Source: Streptacidiphilus albus JL83 (GTDB lineage: Bacteria; Actinomycetota; Actinomycetes; Streptomycetales; Streptomycetaceae). Taken from it: DNA of 64,000 bases. Shown piece after piece: positions 53,167-61,937 of this stretch. Location of the stretch: NCBI RefSeq assembly GCF_000744705.1, contig NZ_JQML01000001.1, forward strand, positions 2,108,001 through 2,172,000, written 5' to 3'. Under the pieces are notes generated by a model. It was not told the DNA's origin. It saw nothing but the letters and a program-made list of their open reading frames with translations, and made no database searches. The translations under genes were made by a program, and so were the position numbers. The first letter of the stretch is position 1. Each line of letters starts with the position of its first letter.

Positions 53167-54585
53167 TCAGACCCGGCGGGTGTCCGGGACGCAGCGCCCG
53201 CCCTCGGTCCGGTAGGCCCACTGCGCGCCCTGGGTGACCAGCTCGCGCACGGCGGCGACGAAGCGCTCCACGTGCTCGTCGGGGGTCCCCGCGCCGAAGC
53301 TCACCCGGATCGCGTTGAGGCTGCGCTCCCCCGGCAGCGAGGCCTCGGGGGCCCCGCACTCGGACGGGGCCGCCTCCTCGCCGCCGAGCAGGGTGCGCAC
53401 CAGCGGGTGGGCGCAGAACAGTCCGTCGCGGACGCCGATGCCGTACTCGGCCGAGAGCGCGGCGGAGAAGTGCGAGCTGTTCCAGCCCTGGACCACGAAG
53501 GAGAGCACGCCGACGCGCGGGTGGGCGTCCCCGAACAGGGTGAGCACCCGCACCTCGGGGATGTCCGCGAGCCCCGCCCGCAGCCGGGCGATCAGCTGCT
53601 GTTCCCGGGCGACCAGCCGGTCGAAGCCGGCCTCGGTCAGCGCCCGGCAGGCGGAGGCGATGGAGTAGGCGCCGATGACGTTCGGCGATCCGGCCTCGTG
53701 CCGGGACGGGCCCTGGTGCCACTCGACCGCGACCGAGCCGTCCGCCTCGCGGGCGACGGTGCGGCTGGCGCCGCCGCCGGCCAGGTAGGGCTCGGCGGCG
53801 TCGAGCCAGTCGCTGCGGCCGGCCAGCACCCCCGCGCCGAAGGGCGCGTACAGCTTGTGGCCCGAGAAGGCGACCCAGTCGACGTCCAACTCCCGCACCG
53901 ACACCGGGTGGTGGGGGGCGAGCTGGGCGGCGTCCAGGACGATCCGGGCACCGTGCCGGTGGGCGGTCGCGGCCAGCTCGCGGACCGGCCAGATCTCCCC
54001 GGTGACATTGGAGGCGCCGGTCACGCAGACCAGCGCGGGACCCGCCCCGGCCTCGGCACCGGCCTCGGCGAGGGCGGCGTCCAGGGCCGCCACCGCCTCC
54101 TCCGGCGAGCGCGGGGCGCGCAGGTAGCTGACGGTCAGCCCGTGCTTGCGCCAGGGCAGCAGCGAGGCGTGGTGCTCGGTCTCGAAGGCGAAGACCCGGG
54201 TGCCGGCCGGCAGCGCCCCGGCCAGCAGGTTGAGCGAGTCGGTGGTGGCCCGGGTGAAGACGACCTGGTCGTCGGCGCGCAGGTCGAGGAAGTCGGCGAC
54301 GGTGGCCCGGCTCTGCTCGAACAGGTCGGTGGAGAGCTGGGAGAGGTAGCCGGCGCCGCGGTGCACGCTGCCGTAGTACGGGGCGTAGGCGGCGACGTCG
54401 TCCCAGACCCGCTGGAGGGCGGGGGCGCTGGCGGCGTAGTCGAGCGCGGCGTAGGTCACCTTCTCGCCGCTGACCAGCGGGACCTCGACGTCGCGGCCGA
54501 GCACGGCCAGCGGCGGACAGGCGACGGCGTCGGCAGCGGCGGTGGTGTTGGCTGCGGCACTGTTGAAAGAAAGCGGCGTCGACAT
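53167..54585 (-). CDS. Class V aminotransferase / cysteine-desulfurase-like enzyme under SAM-IV control
   Basis: A 472-residue PLP enzyme. The lysine that binds PLP is in VDWVAFSGHKLYAPFG; the cofactor Asp and His are in IVLDAAQLAPHHP and FETEHHASLLPW. SNVTGEIWPV is typical of class V enzymes. Two conserved cysteines occur late in the chain (DGLFCAHPL, SECGAP). The SAM-IV riboswitch in its leader places it in sulfur or methionine metabolism, perhaps cysteine or homocysteine handling. The ATG at 54583-54585 follows GGAGGGG. Confidence 0.9.
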   Translation of the reverse strand: MSTPLSFNSAAANTTAAADAVACPPLAVLGRDVEVPLVSGEKVTYAALDYAASAPALQRVWDDVAAYAPYYGSVHRGAGYLSQLSTDLFEQSRATVADFLDLRADDQVVFTRATTDSLNLLAGALPAGTRVFAFETEHHASLLPWRKHGLTVSYLRAPRSPEEAVAALDAALAEAGAEAGAGPALVCVTGASNVTGEIWPVRELAATAHRHGARIVLDAAQLAPHHPVSVRELDVDWVAFSGHKLYAPFGAGVLAGRSDWLDAAEPYLAGGGASRTVAREADGSVAVEWHQGPSRHEAGSPNVIGAYSIASACRALTEAGFDRLVAREQQLIARLRAGLADIPEVRVLTLFGDAHPRVGVLSFVVQGWNSSHFSAALSAEYGIGVRDGLFCAHPLVRTLLGGEEAAPSECGAPEASLPGERSLNAIRVSFGAGTPDEHVERFVAAVRELVTQGAQWAYRTEGGRCVPDTRRV

Positions 54586-54638
54586 GACGAGACCCCTCCA
54601 GGGCATCCAGTGGATCCCTGGCTACGCCGAAAAAGGGG

Positions 54639-54777
54639 GGATCCGCGCTTGCCCTGCGACGGGTCGTCGTAGGGCCCGGTCGTCACCTGGGAGCACCCCG
54701 CCACGGAAGGAGGGTTGCCGGACAGCTAGCCAGGGCCGGTGCGGTTCTGCGAACCGCGTGCTGTCACTCGTGACCTG
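54639..54777 (-). ncRNA. SAM-IV riboswitch
   Basis: Read on the minus strand: GGTCACGAGTGACAGC at the 5' end, GCTAGCTGTCCGGCAACCCT, GGCGGGGTGCTCCCAGGTGA followed by CGACCGGGCC, and the characteristic 3' pseudoknot segment GGGCAAGCGCGGATC. These match the actinobacterial SAM-IV class. A run of C residues directly after it could mask the GGAGGGG ribosome-binding site of the gene, suggesting translational control. High SAM should reduce expression. Confidence 0.9.
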
Positions 54778-54849
54778 TCCGTCAGTATGCCACGGGGTCC
54801 ACCCCTCGGGTGAACCCCTGTCCGGCATCCGAGACCGCGCCGCTGCCCC

Positions 54850-55920
54850 TCAGCCGTGGGTGACGGCGGACCAGCGGGCCAGCACCTGCTCCGCCGCGCC
54901 GGTGTCGATGGACTCCGCGGTGCGCTTCATCGCCGCGGCCAGCTGCTCGGCCAGCGGGGCGTCGGTCTGGTCCAGGGCGACCAGCGCCGAGGCCGAGTTG
55001 AGCAGCACCGCGTCGCGCACCGGCCCCCGCTCCCCGGCCAGCACCCGGCGGGCGACCCCGGCGTTGTACTCGGCGTCCGCGCCGCGCAGCGCCTCGATCG
55101 GGGCGTACTCGACGCCGACCTCGCGCGGGTCGAAGACGGTCCGGTGGACCTCGCCGCCGCGCACCTGCCAGACGGTGGAGGTGCCGGTGACGGTCAGCTC
55201 GTCGAGACCGTCGTCGCCCCGGAAGACCAGGGCCGAGGAGCCGCGCCCGGCGAGCACCCCGGCGATCAGGCCGGCCATCCGGGTGTCGAAGCAGCCGACG
55301 GCGTTGGCGCCGACCCGGGCCGGGTTGGTCAGCGGCCCCAGCAGGTTGAAGGCGGTGGGCACGCCCAGGGCGACCCGGGTGGAGCCGGCGTGCCGCATCG
55401 AGGGGTGGAAGACCGGCGCCGGACAGTAGGTGATACCGGCCTCGGCGGCGACCTCGGCGATCCGCTGCGCCGTCAGCCCGAGATTGACGCCGAGCTTCTC
55501 CAGCACGTCGGTGGCGCCGCTGGCCGAGGAGGCGGCGCGGTTGCCGTGCTTGACGACCAGCGCGCCGGCCCCGGCCGCGACGATCGCCGACATGGTGGAG
55601 ATGTTGACGGTCTTGGCCCGGTCGCCGCCGGTGCCGACGATGTCGACCGCGCGGCCGGGCACCTCGATCACGGTGGCGTGCGCGTACATGGACTCGACCA
55701 GGCCGGAGATCTCCTCGACGGTCTCGCCCTTGGCGCGCAGGCCCACCAGGAAGGCGGCGATCTGCGCGTCCCCGGCCTCGCCGCTCATGATCCGGTCCAT
55801 CGCCCAGGCGGTGTCGCCGGACGACAGGTCGGTGCCGGAGATCAGCGCGCCGAGGACCTCCGGCCACGAGCGAGCCTGCACGGGGTTGTCGCCGCCGTTC
55901 GCAGGATGCACGTTCGCCAT
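54850..55920 (-). CDS. trpD: Anthranilate phosphoribosyltransferase
   Basis: The 356-residue enzyme joins PRPP and anthranilate in the second committed tryptophan step. The PRPP loop is [20 protein letters not shown], followed by [19 protein letters not shown] and [12 protein letters not shown]. Length and motifs are standard. No attenuator is visible upstream. It lies 32 kb from trpEG but next to ctaE-qcrCAB, as in mycobacteria (Rv2192c). Confidence 0.96.
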   Translation of the reverse strand: MANVHPANGGDNPVQARSWPEVLGALISGTDLSSGDTAWAMDRIMSGEAGDAQIAAFLVGLRAKGETVEEISGLVESMYAHATVIEVPGRAVDIVGTGGDRAKTVNISTMSAIVAAGAGALVVKHGNRAASSASGATDVLEKLGVNLGLTAQRIAEVAAEAGITYCPAPVFHPSMRHAGSTRVALGVPTAFNLLGPLTNPARVGANAVGCFDTRMAGLIAGVLAGRGSSALVFRGDDGLDELTVTGTSTVWQVRGGEVHRTVFDPREVGVEYAPIEALRGADAEYNAGVARRVLAGERGPVRDAVLLNSASALVALDQTDAPLAEQLAAAMKRTAESIDTGAAEQVLARWSAVTHG

Positions 55921-56028
55921 GGCCGTGGCCTCTCAGTCGTAATATTTGGAGGGCCCCAGCTTAGCGACTGCAAAGTGCGGCACAGCGGAGCCGCCCAGAG
56001 GGCGAGATCCGCGGTCCACCCGCCGGAC

Positions 56029-56442
56029 TCAGCCGACCAGCCGCGCCCGCTCCGCCCGGAGCAGGGTGCTCGCGGTCTCGGCCAGGGCGACCGGGTCCAC
56101 CGGCGCCGCGATCGCCGCGTCGGCCCGGCTCCAGACGGCGAGCCAGGAGTCCTGCGGACGGCCGATCAGGACCAGCACCGGCGGGCAGCCGTAGATCTCG
56201 TCCTTGAGCTGGCGGCAGAGGCCCATCCCGCCGACCGGGGTCGCCTCGCCGTCCAGCACCACCAGGTCCAGCCGGGCGCTGCCCTTGGCGTGCGCGTCCA
56301 GCGCCTTGACCACGGCCGGGGAGGTGGCGCACTCCAAGTACTGGACCTCGGGCAGGTCGGCGGCCGGCCGCCGGCCGAGCGCGAGCCTGACCTGTTCGCG
56401 CGTGCTGCGGTCGTCGCTGTAGACAAGAACGTTCAGTGCCAT
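56029..56442 (-). CDS. Degenerate receiver-domain protein
   Basis: The 137-residue protein is a lone receiver-like domain (LNVLVYSDDRSTREQVRLAL, LDLVVLDGEATPVGGMGLCR, PPVLVLIGRPQD). The acidic pair and the Asp in VVLDGE are kept. The conserved Lys region reads AAIAAPVDP, so the signalling lysine is missing. No output domain follows. It may be a phosphorylation-independent binding module. The ATG at 56442 has AGGGGG 9 bases upstream. It is divergent from ctaE. Confidence 0.75.
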   Translation of the reverse strand: MALNVLVYSDDRSTREQVRLALGRRPAADLPEVQYLECATSPAVVKALDAHAKGSARLDLVVLDGEATPVGGMGLCRQLKDEIYGCPPVLVLIGRPQDSWLAVWSRADAAIAAPVDPVALAETASTLLRAERARLVG

Positions 56443-56783
56443 CGTCCGCATCCCCCTGGGGTGTGATCGGGACCACTTCGGCGTCTGCGCGGATGCTACT
56501 CCGGTATCTGACGCCTCAACAGCAGGCCGCGGGCCCTCCGCGCGCCGTGTTCCCTCCGCCGTCCGGCCCCACCCCCGGCTTTTCGGCCCGCCGTCCGCCG
56601 ACCGCAGCCGTCCGGCCGCTCGGGGTTCACCATTTCGGGCGACCCGGCGGCCTGTCGCGGCAGGGCCCCAAAGCCCTCCGGTCCCCTGCCATTCGGGCTA
56701 CCCACCTGGTCGTCGGTCCGTCGGAGGGTACGTCACAAGCCGGACACACCGAGGTACACCCCCCGAGGTGAGGGCGGAATAAG
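56443..56783. other. Intergenic region between the receiver gene and ctaE
   Basis: About 340 bp of C-rich, low-complexity sequence without a supported gene or hairpin terminator. It must contain the promoters of the divergent receiver gene and ctaE. No clear -35/-10 pair stands out. Confidence 0.4.
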
Positions 56784-56804
56784 CGACCGACATAATGTCG
56801 GTCG
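56784..56804. promoter_or_regulatory. Perfect 21-bp palindrome over the ctaE start codon
   Basis: CGACCGACAT (56784-56793), a central A, and ATGTCGGTCG (56795-56804) are exact inverted copies. The ATG of ctaE is the first three bases of the right arm. It could be a protein-binding site, or in RNA a hairpin that holds the start codon. The symmetry is certain; the function is inferred. Confidence 0.6.
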
Positions 56805-57415
56805 TGGCGACAGCAACTGCAGTAGAAACCGGGCACGCACACGGATCGGTCAACCGGCCGAACCTCACCAGCGTCGGAACCATCGTCTGGCTGGCATCCG
56901 AGCTGATGTTCTTCGCGGCCCTCTTCGCGATGTACTTCACTCTCCGTTCGGTTACCGGGACGGCCTACTGGCATTCCCAGAACCATGTCCTCGACGTTCC
57001 CTTCGCGTCGGTGAACACCACGGTCCTGGTGCTCTCCTCCTTCACCTGCCAGATGGGTGTCTTCGCTGCTGAGCGCGGCGATGTGAAGAAGCTCCGGGCC
57101 TGGTTCATCACCACGTTCATCATGGGCGCGATGTTCATCGGCGGTCAGATCTACGAGTACACGGACCTGGTCAAGACCGACCACCTGTCCCTGTCCTCGT
57201 CCCCCTTCGGCTCGGTGTTCTACCTGACCACCGGCTTCCACGGCATGCACGTGACGGGTGGTCTGATCGCCTTCCTGCTGGTCCTCGCACGGACGTACGC
57301 CGCCAAGCGGTTCACGCACGAGCAGGCGACCGCGGCGATCGTGGTGTCGTACTACTGGCACTTCGTCGACGTGGTCTGGATCGGCCTCTTCGCGACCATC
57401 TATCTGATCAAGTAG
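56795..57415 (+). CDS. ctaE: Cytochrome c oxidase subunit III
   Basis: A 206-residue membrane protein with five helices, the short actinobacterial form. [34 protein letters not shown] and [14 protein letters not shown] are subunit III signatures. It belongs to the aa3 oxidase that joins with bcc in one supercomplex. qcrCAB follows after 106 bp. The start ATG lies within a palindrome; a GTG at 56804 is an in-frame alternative. Confidence 0.96.
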   Translation: MSVVATATAVETGHAHGSVNRPNLTSVGTIVWLASELMFFAALFAMYFTLRSVTGTAYWHSQNHVLDVPFASVNTTVLVLSSFTCQMGVFAAERGDVKKLRAWFITTFIMGAMFIGGQIYEYTDLVKTDHLSLSSSPFGSVFYLTTGFHGMHVTGGLIAFLLVLARTYAAKRFTHEQATAAIVVSYYWHFVDVVWIGLFATIYLIK

Positions 57416-57521
57416 GCAGGGTCGGACCGTCCCCTCGGCGCACCGCCGGGCGGTCCCCACAGACCGACCTGACGGTCAACCAGACTCCAGACGCTCCTGA
57501 TCCTCACACCGGGGTTAATCC

Positions 57522-58325
57522 GTGAAAAAGCTCTCCGCACGACGGCGCCACCCGCTGGCAGCGCTCGTCGTCCTACTCTTTGCGCTGGCGACCACCGGGG
57601 GGCTGTACGCCGCGTTCGCGCCGACCAGCAGCGCGCAGGCCGACACCAGCCAGTCGCTGTCCGTGGAACAGGGCAAGAAGCTGTTCCAGGTCGGCTGCTC
57701 CAGCTGCCACGGCCTCAGCGGCGAAGGCACCAAGGACGGCCCGACGCTGGTCGGTGTGGGCGGCGCGGCCGTGGACTTCCAGGTGGGCACCGGCCGGATG
57801 CCGGCGCAGCAGCCGGGTCCGCAGATCCCTTCCAAGAAGGTCATCTACTCCCAGGCTCAGATCGACCAGCTCGCCGCGTACATCTCCACCCTCGGCGCCG
57901 GCCCGTCCATCCCGACGGCCAACCAGTACGCCGCGGGCAACGTGGCCGCGGGCGGGGAGCTGTTCCGCACCAACTGCGCGCAGTGCCACAACTTCGCGGG
58001 CTCCGGCGGCGCCCTCTCCGAGGGCAAGTACGCGCCGACGCTGGAAGGCGTCAGCTCCAAGCACATCTACGAGGCCATGCTGACCGGCCCGCAGAACATG
58101 CCGGCCTTCCCCGACACGACGATGCCCCAGCAGCAGAAGCAGGACATCATCGCGTTCATCCAGCACACCACGAACCCGTCGAAGAACCCCAACTACGGGG
58201 GCCTGACCCTCGGCTCCCTCGGTCCGGTGACTGAGGGCCTCTTCGGCTGGATCTTCGCGCTGGGCGCCCTGATCGGGATCGCGATCTGGATCGCCGCCCG
58301 CACCCCCAAGGCCAAGAAGTCATGA
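57522..58325 (+). CDS. qcrC: Diheme cytochrome c of the bc1-type complex (QcrC)
   Basis: The 267-residue protein has an N-terminal membrane anchor (residues 11-30), two CxxCH heme sites (CSSCH at 59-63 and CAQCH at 152-156) and a C-terminal helix (about 238-262). The second heme domain replaces a soluble cytochrome c and passes electrons directly to the aa3 oxidase. GTG start at 57522. It overlaps qcrA by four bases. Confidence 0.97.
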   Translation: MKKLSARRRHPLAALVVLLFALATTGGLYAAFAPTSSAQADTSQSLSVEQGKKLFQVGCSSCHGLSGEGTKDGPTLVGVGGAAVDFQVGTGRMPAQQPGPQIPSKKVIYSQAQIDQLAAYISTLGAGPSIPTANQYAAGNVAAGGELFRTNCAQCHNFAGSGGALSEGKYAPTLEGVSSKHIYEAMLTGPQNMPAFPDTTMPQQQKQDIIAFIQHTTNPSKNPNYGGLTLGSLGPVTEGLFGWIFALGALIGIAIWIAARTPKAKKS

Positions 58326-59407
58326 CGAGCCAGGACAACATGTCTGAAGAACACCTGCCGGAGGCCGTAGGGCCCCACGGCGGAGCAGTCGCCGTACACG
58401 ACGACCCCTTCGCCGACCCGGGGCTGCCGCCCCACGAGCCGCGCCGGACCGACATCGACGAGCGCGCAGCCGCTCGGGCGGAGCGTCAGGTCGCGCGCTG
58501 GTTCATCCTGTCGATGATCGCCACGGTCGGCTTCATCGCCTCGTACGTGGCGATCAAGCCGTCCAACGGCGACGGCACCACGGGTGTCATCTACATCTTC
58601 ACCCTGGGCCACATCAGCGCGCTCAACTTCGCGCTCGGCACCACGCTCGGCATCTCCCTCTTCGGCATCGGCGCCGGCGCGGTCCACTGGGCCCGCACGC
58701 TGATGTCCGACGAGGAGCACATCGCCGAGCGCCACCCGATCGAGTCGACCCCCGAGGTCCGCGCGCAGGTCTTCGCGGACTTCCGCCAGGGTGCGGCCGA
58801 GAGTGGCTTCGGCCGTCGCAAGCTGATCCGCAACACGATGATCGGCGCCATGGCGATGCTGCCGCTGTCCGCGATCGTGCTGTTCCGCGACCTCGGCCCG
58901 CTGCCGGAGAAGAAGCTCGACACGACCGACTGGTCCGCCGGCAAGCAGCTGATCAACATGAACACCAACGAGCCGCTGCAGCCCTCGGACATCACCGTCG
59001 GTTCGCTGACGTTCGCCATGCCGCCCGGCCTCAACCCGGACGACCCCAACGCCGACCCGACGTTCCAGGAGGTCATCGCCACCTCGGCGCTGCTGCTGGT
59101 CCGGATGGAGCCGAGCGACATCAAGGACGCCAAGTCCGCGTCCTGGGGTTACGACGGCATCCTCGCCTTCTCCAAGATCTGCACCCACGTCGGCTGCCCG
59201 ATCAGCCTGTACGAGCAGCAGACGCACCACGTCCTCTGCCCGTGCCACCAGTCGACGTTCGACCTGTCCGACGGCGGCCGGGTGATCTTCGGTCCGGCCG
59301 GGCACCCCCTGCCGCAGCTGCAGATCACGGTCAACGCCGATGGCAACCTCGCGGCTGTGCGCGACTTCACCCAGCCCGTCGGCCCCGGTTTCTGGGAGCG
59401 CTCATGA
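58322..59407 (+). CDS. qcrA: Rieske iron-sulfur subunit (QcrA)
   Basis: A 361-residue protein with three membrane helices in the N-terminal half, as in actinobacteria, and not the single helix of most Rieske proteins. A C-terminal Rieske domain follows: cluster ligands C287 and H289 (CTHVGC), C306 and H309 (CPCHQS), with C292 and C308 as the disulfide. It moves electrons from quinol to QcrC. ATGA overlaps join it to qcrC and qcrB. Confidence 0.97.
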   Translation: MTSQDNMSEEHLPEAVGPHGGAVAVHDDPFADPGLPPHEPRRTDIDERAAARAERQVARWFILSMIATVGFIASYVAIKPSNGDGTTGVIYIFTLGHISALNFALGTTLGISLFGIGAGAVHWARTLMSDEEHIAERHPIESTPEVRAQVFADFRQGAAESGFGRRKLIRNTMIGAMAMLPLSAIVLFRDLGPLPEKKLDTTDWSAGKQLINMNTNEPLQPSDITVGSLTFAMPPGLNPDDPNADPTFQEVIATSALLLVRMEPSDIKDAKSASWGYDGILAFSKICTHVGCPISLYEQQTHHVLCPCHQSTFDLSDGGRVIFGPAGHPLPQLQITVNADGNLAAVRDFTQPVGPGFWERS

Positions 59408-61074
59408 GTACCCACATCGCAGACGGCGCGGCCGACGCGCACGAGCAGCTCGGCCACAGCGAGGCCGGTGTCCACCAGGCCCACGCCGGTGAGAAGGCGG
59501 CCGACTGGGTCGACGGACGGCTCGGCATCTACGGGCTGGCCAAGGCCAACCTGCGGAAGATCTTCCCGGACCATTGGTCCTTCATGCTCGGGGAGATCTG
59601 CCTCTACAGCTTCATCATCATCATCCTGACCGGTGTCTACCTGACGCTGTTCTTCCAGCCGAGCATGGCCGAGGTCGTCTACCACGGCAGCTACACGCCG
59701 CTGGACGGCATCTCCATGTCCGAGGCGTACAAGTCGGCGCTGGACATCAGCTTCGAGGTCCGCGGCGGTCTGCTGATCCGTCAGATCCACCACTGGGCGG
59801 CCATCGTCTTCGTGGCGGCCATGCTGGTCCACATGATGCGCGTCTTCTTCACCGGCGCGTTCCGCAAGCCCCGTGAGATCAACTGGCTCTTCGGGTTCCT
59901 GCTGCTCTTCCTGGGCATGTTCGACGGCTTCATGGGCTACTCGCTCCCGGACGACCTGCTGTCCGGTACCGGTATCCGCTTCATGGAGGGCGCGATCCTG
60001 TCGGTGCCGATCGTCGGCTCCTACATCGCGATGTTCCTCTACGGGGGCCCGTTCCCCGGCGACGACATCATCCCGCGCTTCTACACCATCCACGTGCTGC
60101 TGATCCCGGGCATCATGCTGGGCCTGCTGGTCGCCCACCTGATCCTGGTCTTCTACCACAAGCACACCCAGTTCGCGGGCCCCGGCCGCACCGAGAAGAA
60201 CGTCGTCGGCATGCCGCTGATGCCGGTCTACATGGCCAAGGCCGGTGGCTTCTTCTTCCTGGTGTTCGGCGTCATCGCCTTCGTCTCGGCGATCGCCTCG
60301 GTCAACCCGATCTGGGCGTACGGCCCGTACCGCCCCGACCAGGTGTCCACCGACGCCCAGCCGGACTGGTACATGGGCTTCTCCGAGGGCCTGATCCGCA
60401 TCATGCCGGGCTGGGAGATCCGCGCCTGGGGCCACACCCTGGAACTCGGCGTCTTCATCCCGCTGGTGGTCTTCGGCGGCGTGATGATGGTCATCGCGGC
60501 CTACCCCTTCCTGGAGGGCTGGGTCACCGGCGACAAGCGCGAGCACCACATCCTGGACCGCCCGCGCAACGCCCCGATCCGCACCGCCTTCGGCGTGGCC
60601 TGGATCGCGGAGTACATCATCCTGCTGGTCGCGGGTGGCAACGACCTCTTCGCCACCCACTTCCACCTGTCGATCGACACGATCACCTGGGCCTGCCGGA
60701 TCCTGTTCTTCGTCGGCCCGGTCATCGCCTTCACGGTCACCAAGCGCTGGTGCCTCGGCCTCCAGCGCGCCGACCGCGACAAGCTGCTGCACGGTCGCGA
60801 GACCGGCACCATCAAGCGGCTGCCGCACGGTGAGTTCATCGAGGTGCACGAGCAGCTGCCGCAGGAGGAGCGCTTCCGCCTCACGGCGCACGAGCAGCCC
60901 CAGCCGATCGAGCTGCCGGCCGCGGTGGACGAGAACGGCGTCAAGCGCAAGGTCGGCCTCATCGCCAAGACCCGCGCGAAGCTGTCCGAGGGCTTCTACG
61001 GCGACGCGGCGCAGATCCCGAAGCCGACCGTCGAGGAGCACCAGGAGATCACCAGCGGCCACGGCCACCACTGA
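59404..61074 (+). CDS. qcrB: Cytochrome b subunit (QcrB)
   Basis: The 556-residue quinol-oxidising subunit has eight or more membrane helices. The heme b histidines lie in QIHHWAAIVFVAAMLVHMMR and in FYTIHVLLIPGIMLGLLVAH. The Qo-site motif reads NPIWAYGPYRPD where mitochondria have PEWY, followed by the PDWY of QPDWYMGFSEG. The long, charged C-terminal extension (from about residue 450) is typical of actinobacteria. It is the last gene of the ctaE-qcrCAB group. Confidence 0.97.
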   Translation: MSTHIADGAADAHEQLGHSEAGVHQAHAGEKAADWVDGRLGIYGLAKANLRKIFPDHWSFMLGEICLYSFIIIILTGVYLTLFFQPSMAEVVYHGSYTPLDGISMSEAYKSALDISFEVRGGLLIRQIHHWAAIVFVAAMLVHMMRVFFTGAFRKPREINWLFGFLLLFLGMFDGFMGYSLPDDLLSGTGIRFMEGAILSVPIVGSYIAMFLYGGPFPGDDIIPRFYTIHVLLIPGIMLGLLVAHLILVFYHKHTQFAGPGRTEKNVVGMPLMPVYMAKAGGFFFLVFGVIAFVSAIASVNPIWAYGPYRPDQVSTDAQPDWYMGFSEGLIRIMPGWEIRAWGHTLELGVFIPLVVFGGVMMVIAAYPFLEGWVTGDKREHHILDRPRNAPIRTAFGVAWIAEYIILLVAGGNDLFATHFHLSIDTITWACRILFFVGPVIAFTVTKRWCLGLQRADRDKLLHGRETGTIKRLPHGEFIEVHEQLPQEERFRLTAHEQPQPIELPAAVDENGVKRKVGLIAKTRAKLSEGFYGDAAQIPKPTVEEHQEITSGHGHH

Positions 61075-61116
61075 TCCCCTGCTCCACCCGCAGCACCCGT
61101 AGCACCTGCAGCACCA

Positions 61117-61154
61117 CGAAGGGCCCCGTCCGGTTCGCCGGACGGGGCCCTTCG
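61117..61154. terminator. Bidirectional terminator between qcrB and the tetR gene
   Basis: CGAAGGGCCCCGTCCGG (61117-61133), a TTCG loop and CCGGACGGGGCCCTTCG (61138-61154) form a perfect 17-bp stem. It lies 43 bp after qcrB and 8 bp before the tetR stop, so it can serve both convergent transcripts. Confidence 0.85.
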
Positions 61155-61161
61155 TCGCTGC

Positions 61162-61824
61162 TCAGCCGGCCCGGTAGGCACGGAGGAAGGCCGCCACCCC
61201 GCTCGCGATCAGACGGTCGCTCTGCTGCCGCGGGACCGGGGTGACGCCGTAGTGGGTGACCTGCACGATCGCGTGCGAGGTGAGCGCCATGAAGTGGCTG
61301 CCCGCCATCCCGGCGTCCCCGTGCAGGTCGAGCAGGCCCGCTTCGGCGAGGGCGGTCATCGCGTCCGCGAACGCCCGGCCGACCGGCCCGGGACCGGCGT
61401 TGGTCCAGGCCTCCAGCACCTCCGGCGGCACGTGGTCGGCCTCGCTGTGGATGTGCCGGACCAGCGCGAAGTGGTCCGGGTACTGGGCCATCAGGCCGAC
61501 GAACGCGTGGCCCAGGGCGACCAGGTCCCGCTCCAGGTCGTCCGCGTGCGGTGGCCGCTCGGGGGCCAGGAAGGCGTCGATCAGCGCGAGTTGGGCGTCC
61601 CGCACCTGTCCGGAGGTCCAGCTCACCACGGTCTGGAACAGCTGCGCCTTGCCGCCGGGGAAGTGGTTGTAGAGGGTGCGGGTCGAGACGCCGGCCGCCT
61701 CGGCCAGGGTGTCGACCGAGGCGCGCGCATAGCCCTCCCGGCCGAAGACCGTGCAGGCCGCGCTCGCCATGGCGACCTGCTTCGCCAGCTTCCGCGCCGG
61801 GACGCCCTGTGGTTCCTGCTCCAA
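61162..61824 (-). CDS. TetR/AcrR-family regulator
   Basis: A 220-residue repressor-type protein. The N-terminal helix-turn-helix spans about residues 12-55 (YARASVDTLAEAAGVSTRTL, NHFPGGKAQLFQ). The C-terminal ligand domain contains AFVGLMAQYPDHFALVRHIH and a TetR_C-type end. The start is a TTG at 61822-61824 behind GGGGT. It diverges from the reductase-exporter pair; two operators lie between, so it probably represses both itself and the pair. Confidence 0.9.
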   Translation of the reverse strand: MEQEPQGVPARKLAKQVAMASAACTVFGREGYARASVDTLAEAAGVSTRTLYNHFPGGKAQLFQTVVSWTSGQVRDAQLALIDAFLAPERPPHADDLERDLVALGHAFVGLMAQYPDHFALVRHIHSEADHVPPEVLEAWTNAGPGPVGRAFADAMTALAEAGLLDLHGDAGMAGSHFMALTSHAIVQVTHYGVTPVPRQQSDRLIASGVAAFLRAYRAG

Positions 61825-61844
61825 CCTGCCACCCCTTAAGAGTT

Positions 61845-61858
61845 ACAACGGCCGTTGC
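61845..61858. promoter_or_regulatory. TetR operator 1
   Basis: ACAACG-GC-CGTTGC, an inverted repeat of 6+6 with one mismatch at the end. It lies upstream of and just touches the -35 box of the reductase promoter, and is 21 bp, centre to centre, from operator 2, placing both sites on the same face of the helix. Confidence 0.7.
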
Positions 61859-61884
61859 ACTTTCGACAACGTTCGTTGTAGTTT
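61855..61884 (+). promoter_or_regulatory. Promoter of the reductase-exporter operon
   Basis: TTGCAC (61855-61860) and TAGTTT (61879-61884) are separated by 18 bp. Operator 2 fills the spacer, so repressor binding would block RNA polymerase directly. Transcription would start near 61891. Confidence 0.6.
61866..61879. promoter_or_regulatory. TetR operator 2
   Basis: ACAACG-TT-CGTTGT has exact 6-bp inverted arms. It lies between the -35 and -10 boxes of the reductase promoter. The shared consensus with operator 1 is ACAACGNNCGTTGY. Confidence 0.75.
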
Positions 61885-61937
61885 ACCGGAGGGCGGTCGC
61901 ACTGGGCGGCCGGCCCGCCCAACAAGGGGGAACCACC

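Noticed and set aside
59149-61071. A 640-codon minus-strand frame opposite qcrB
   Set aside because: Asp/Gln/Glu/Val-rich antisense shadow; qcrB on the plus strand has all its heme and Qo motifs.
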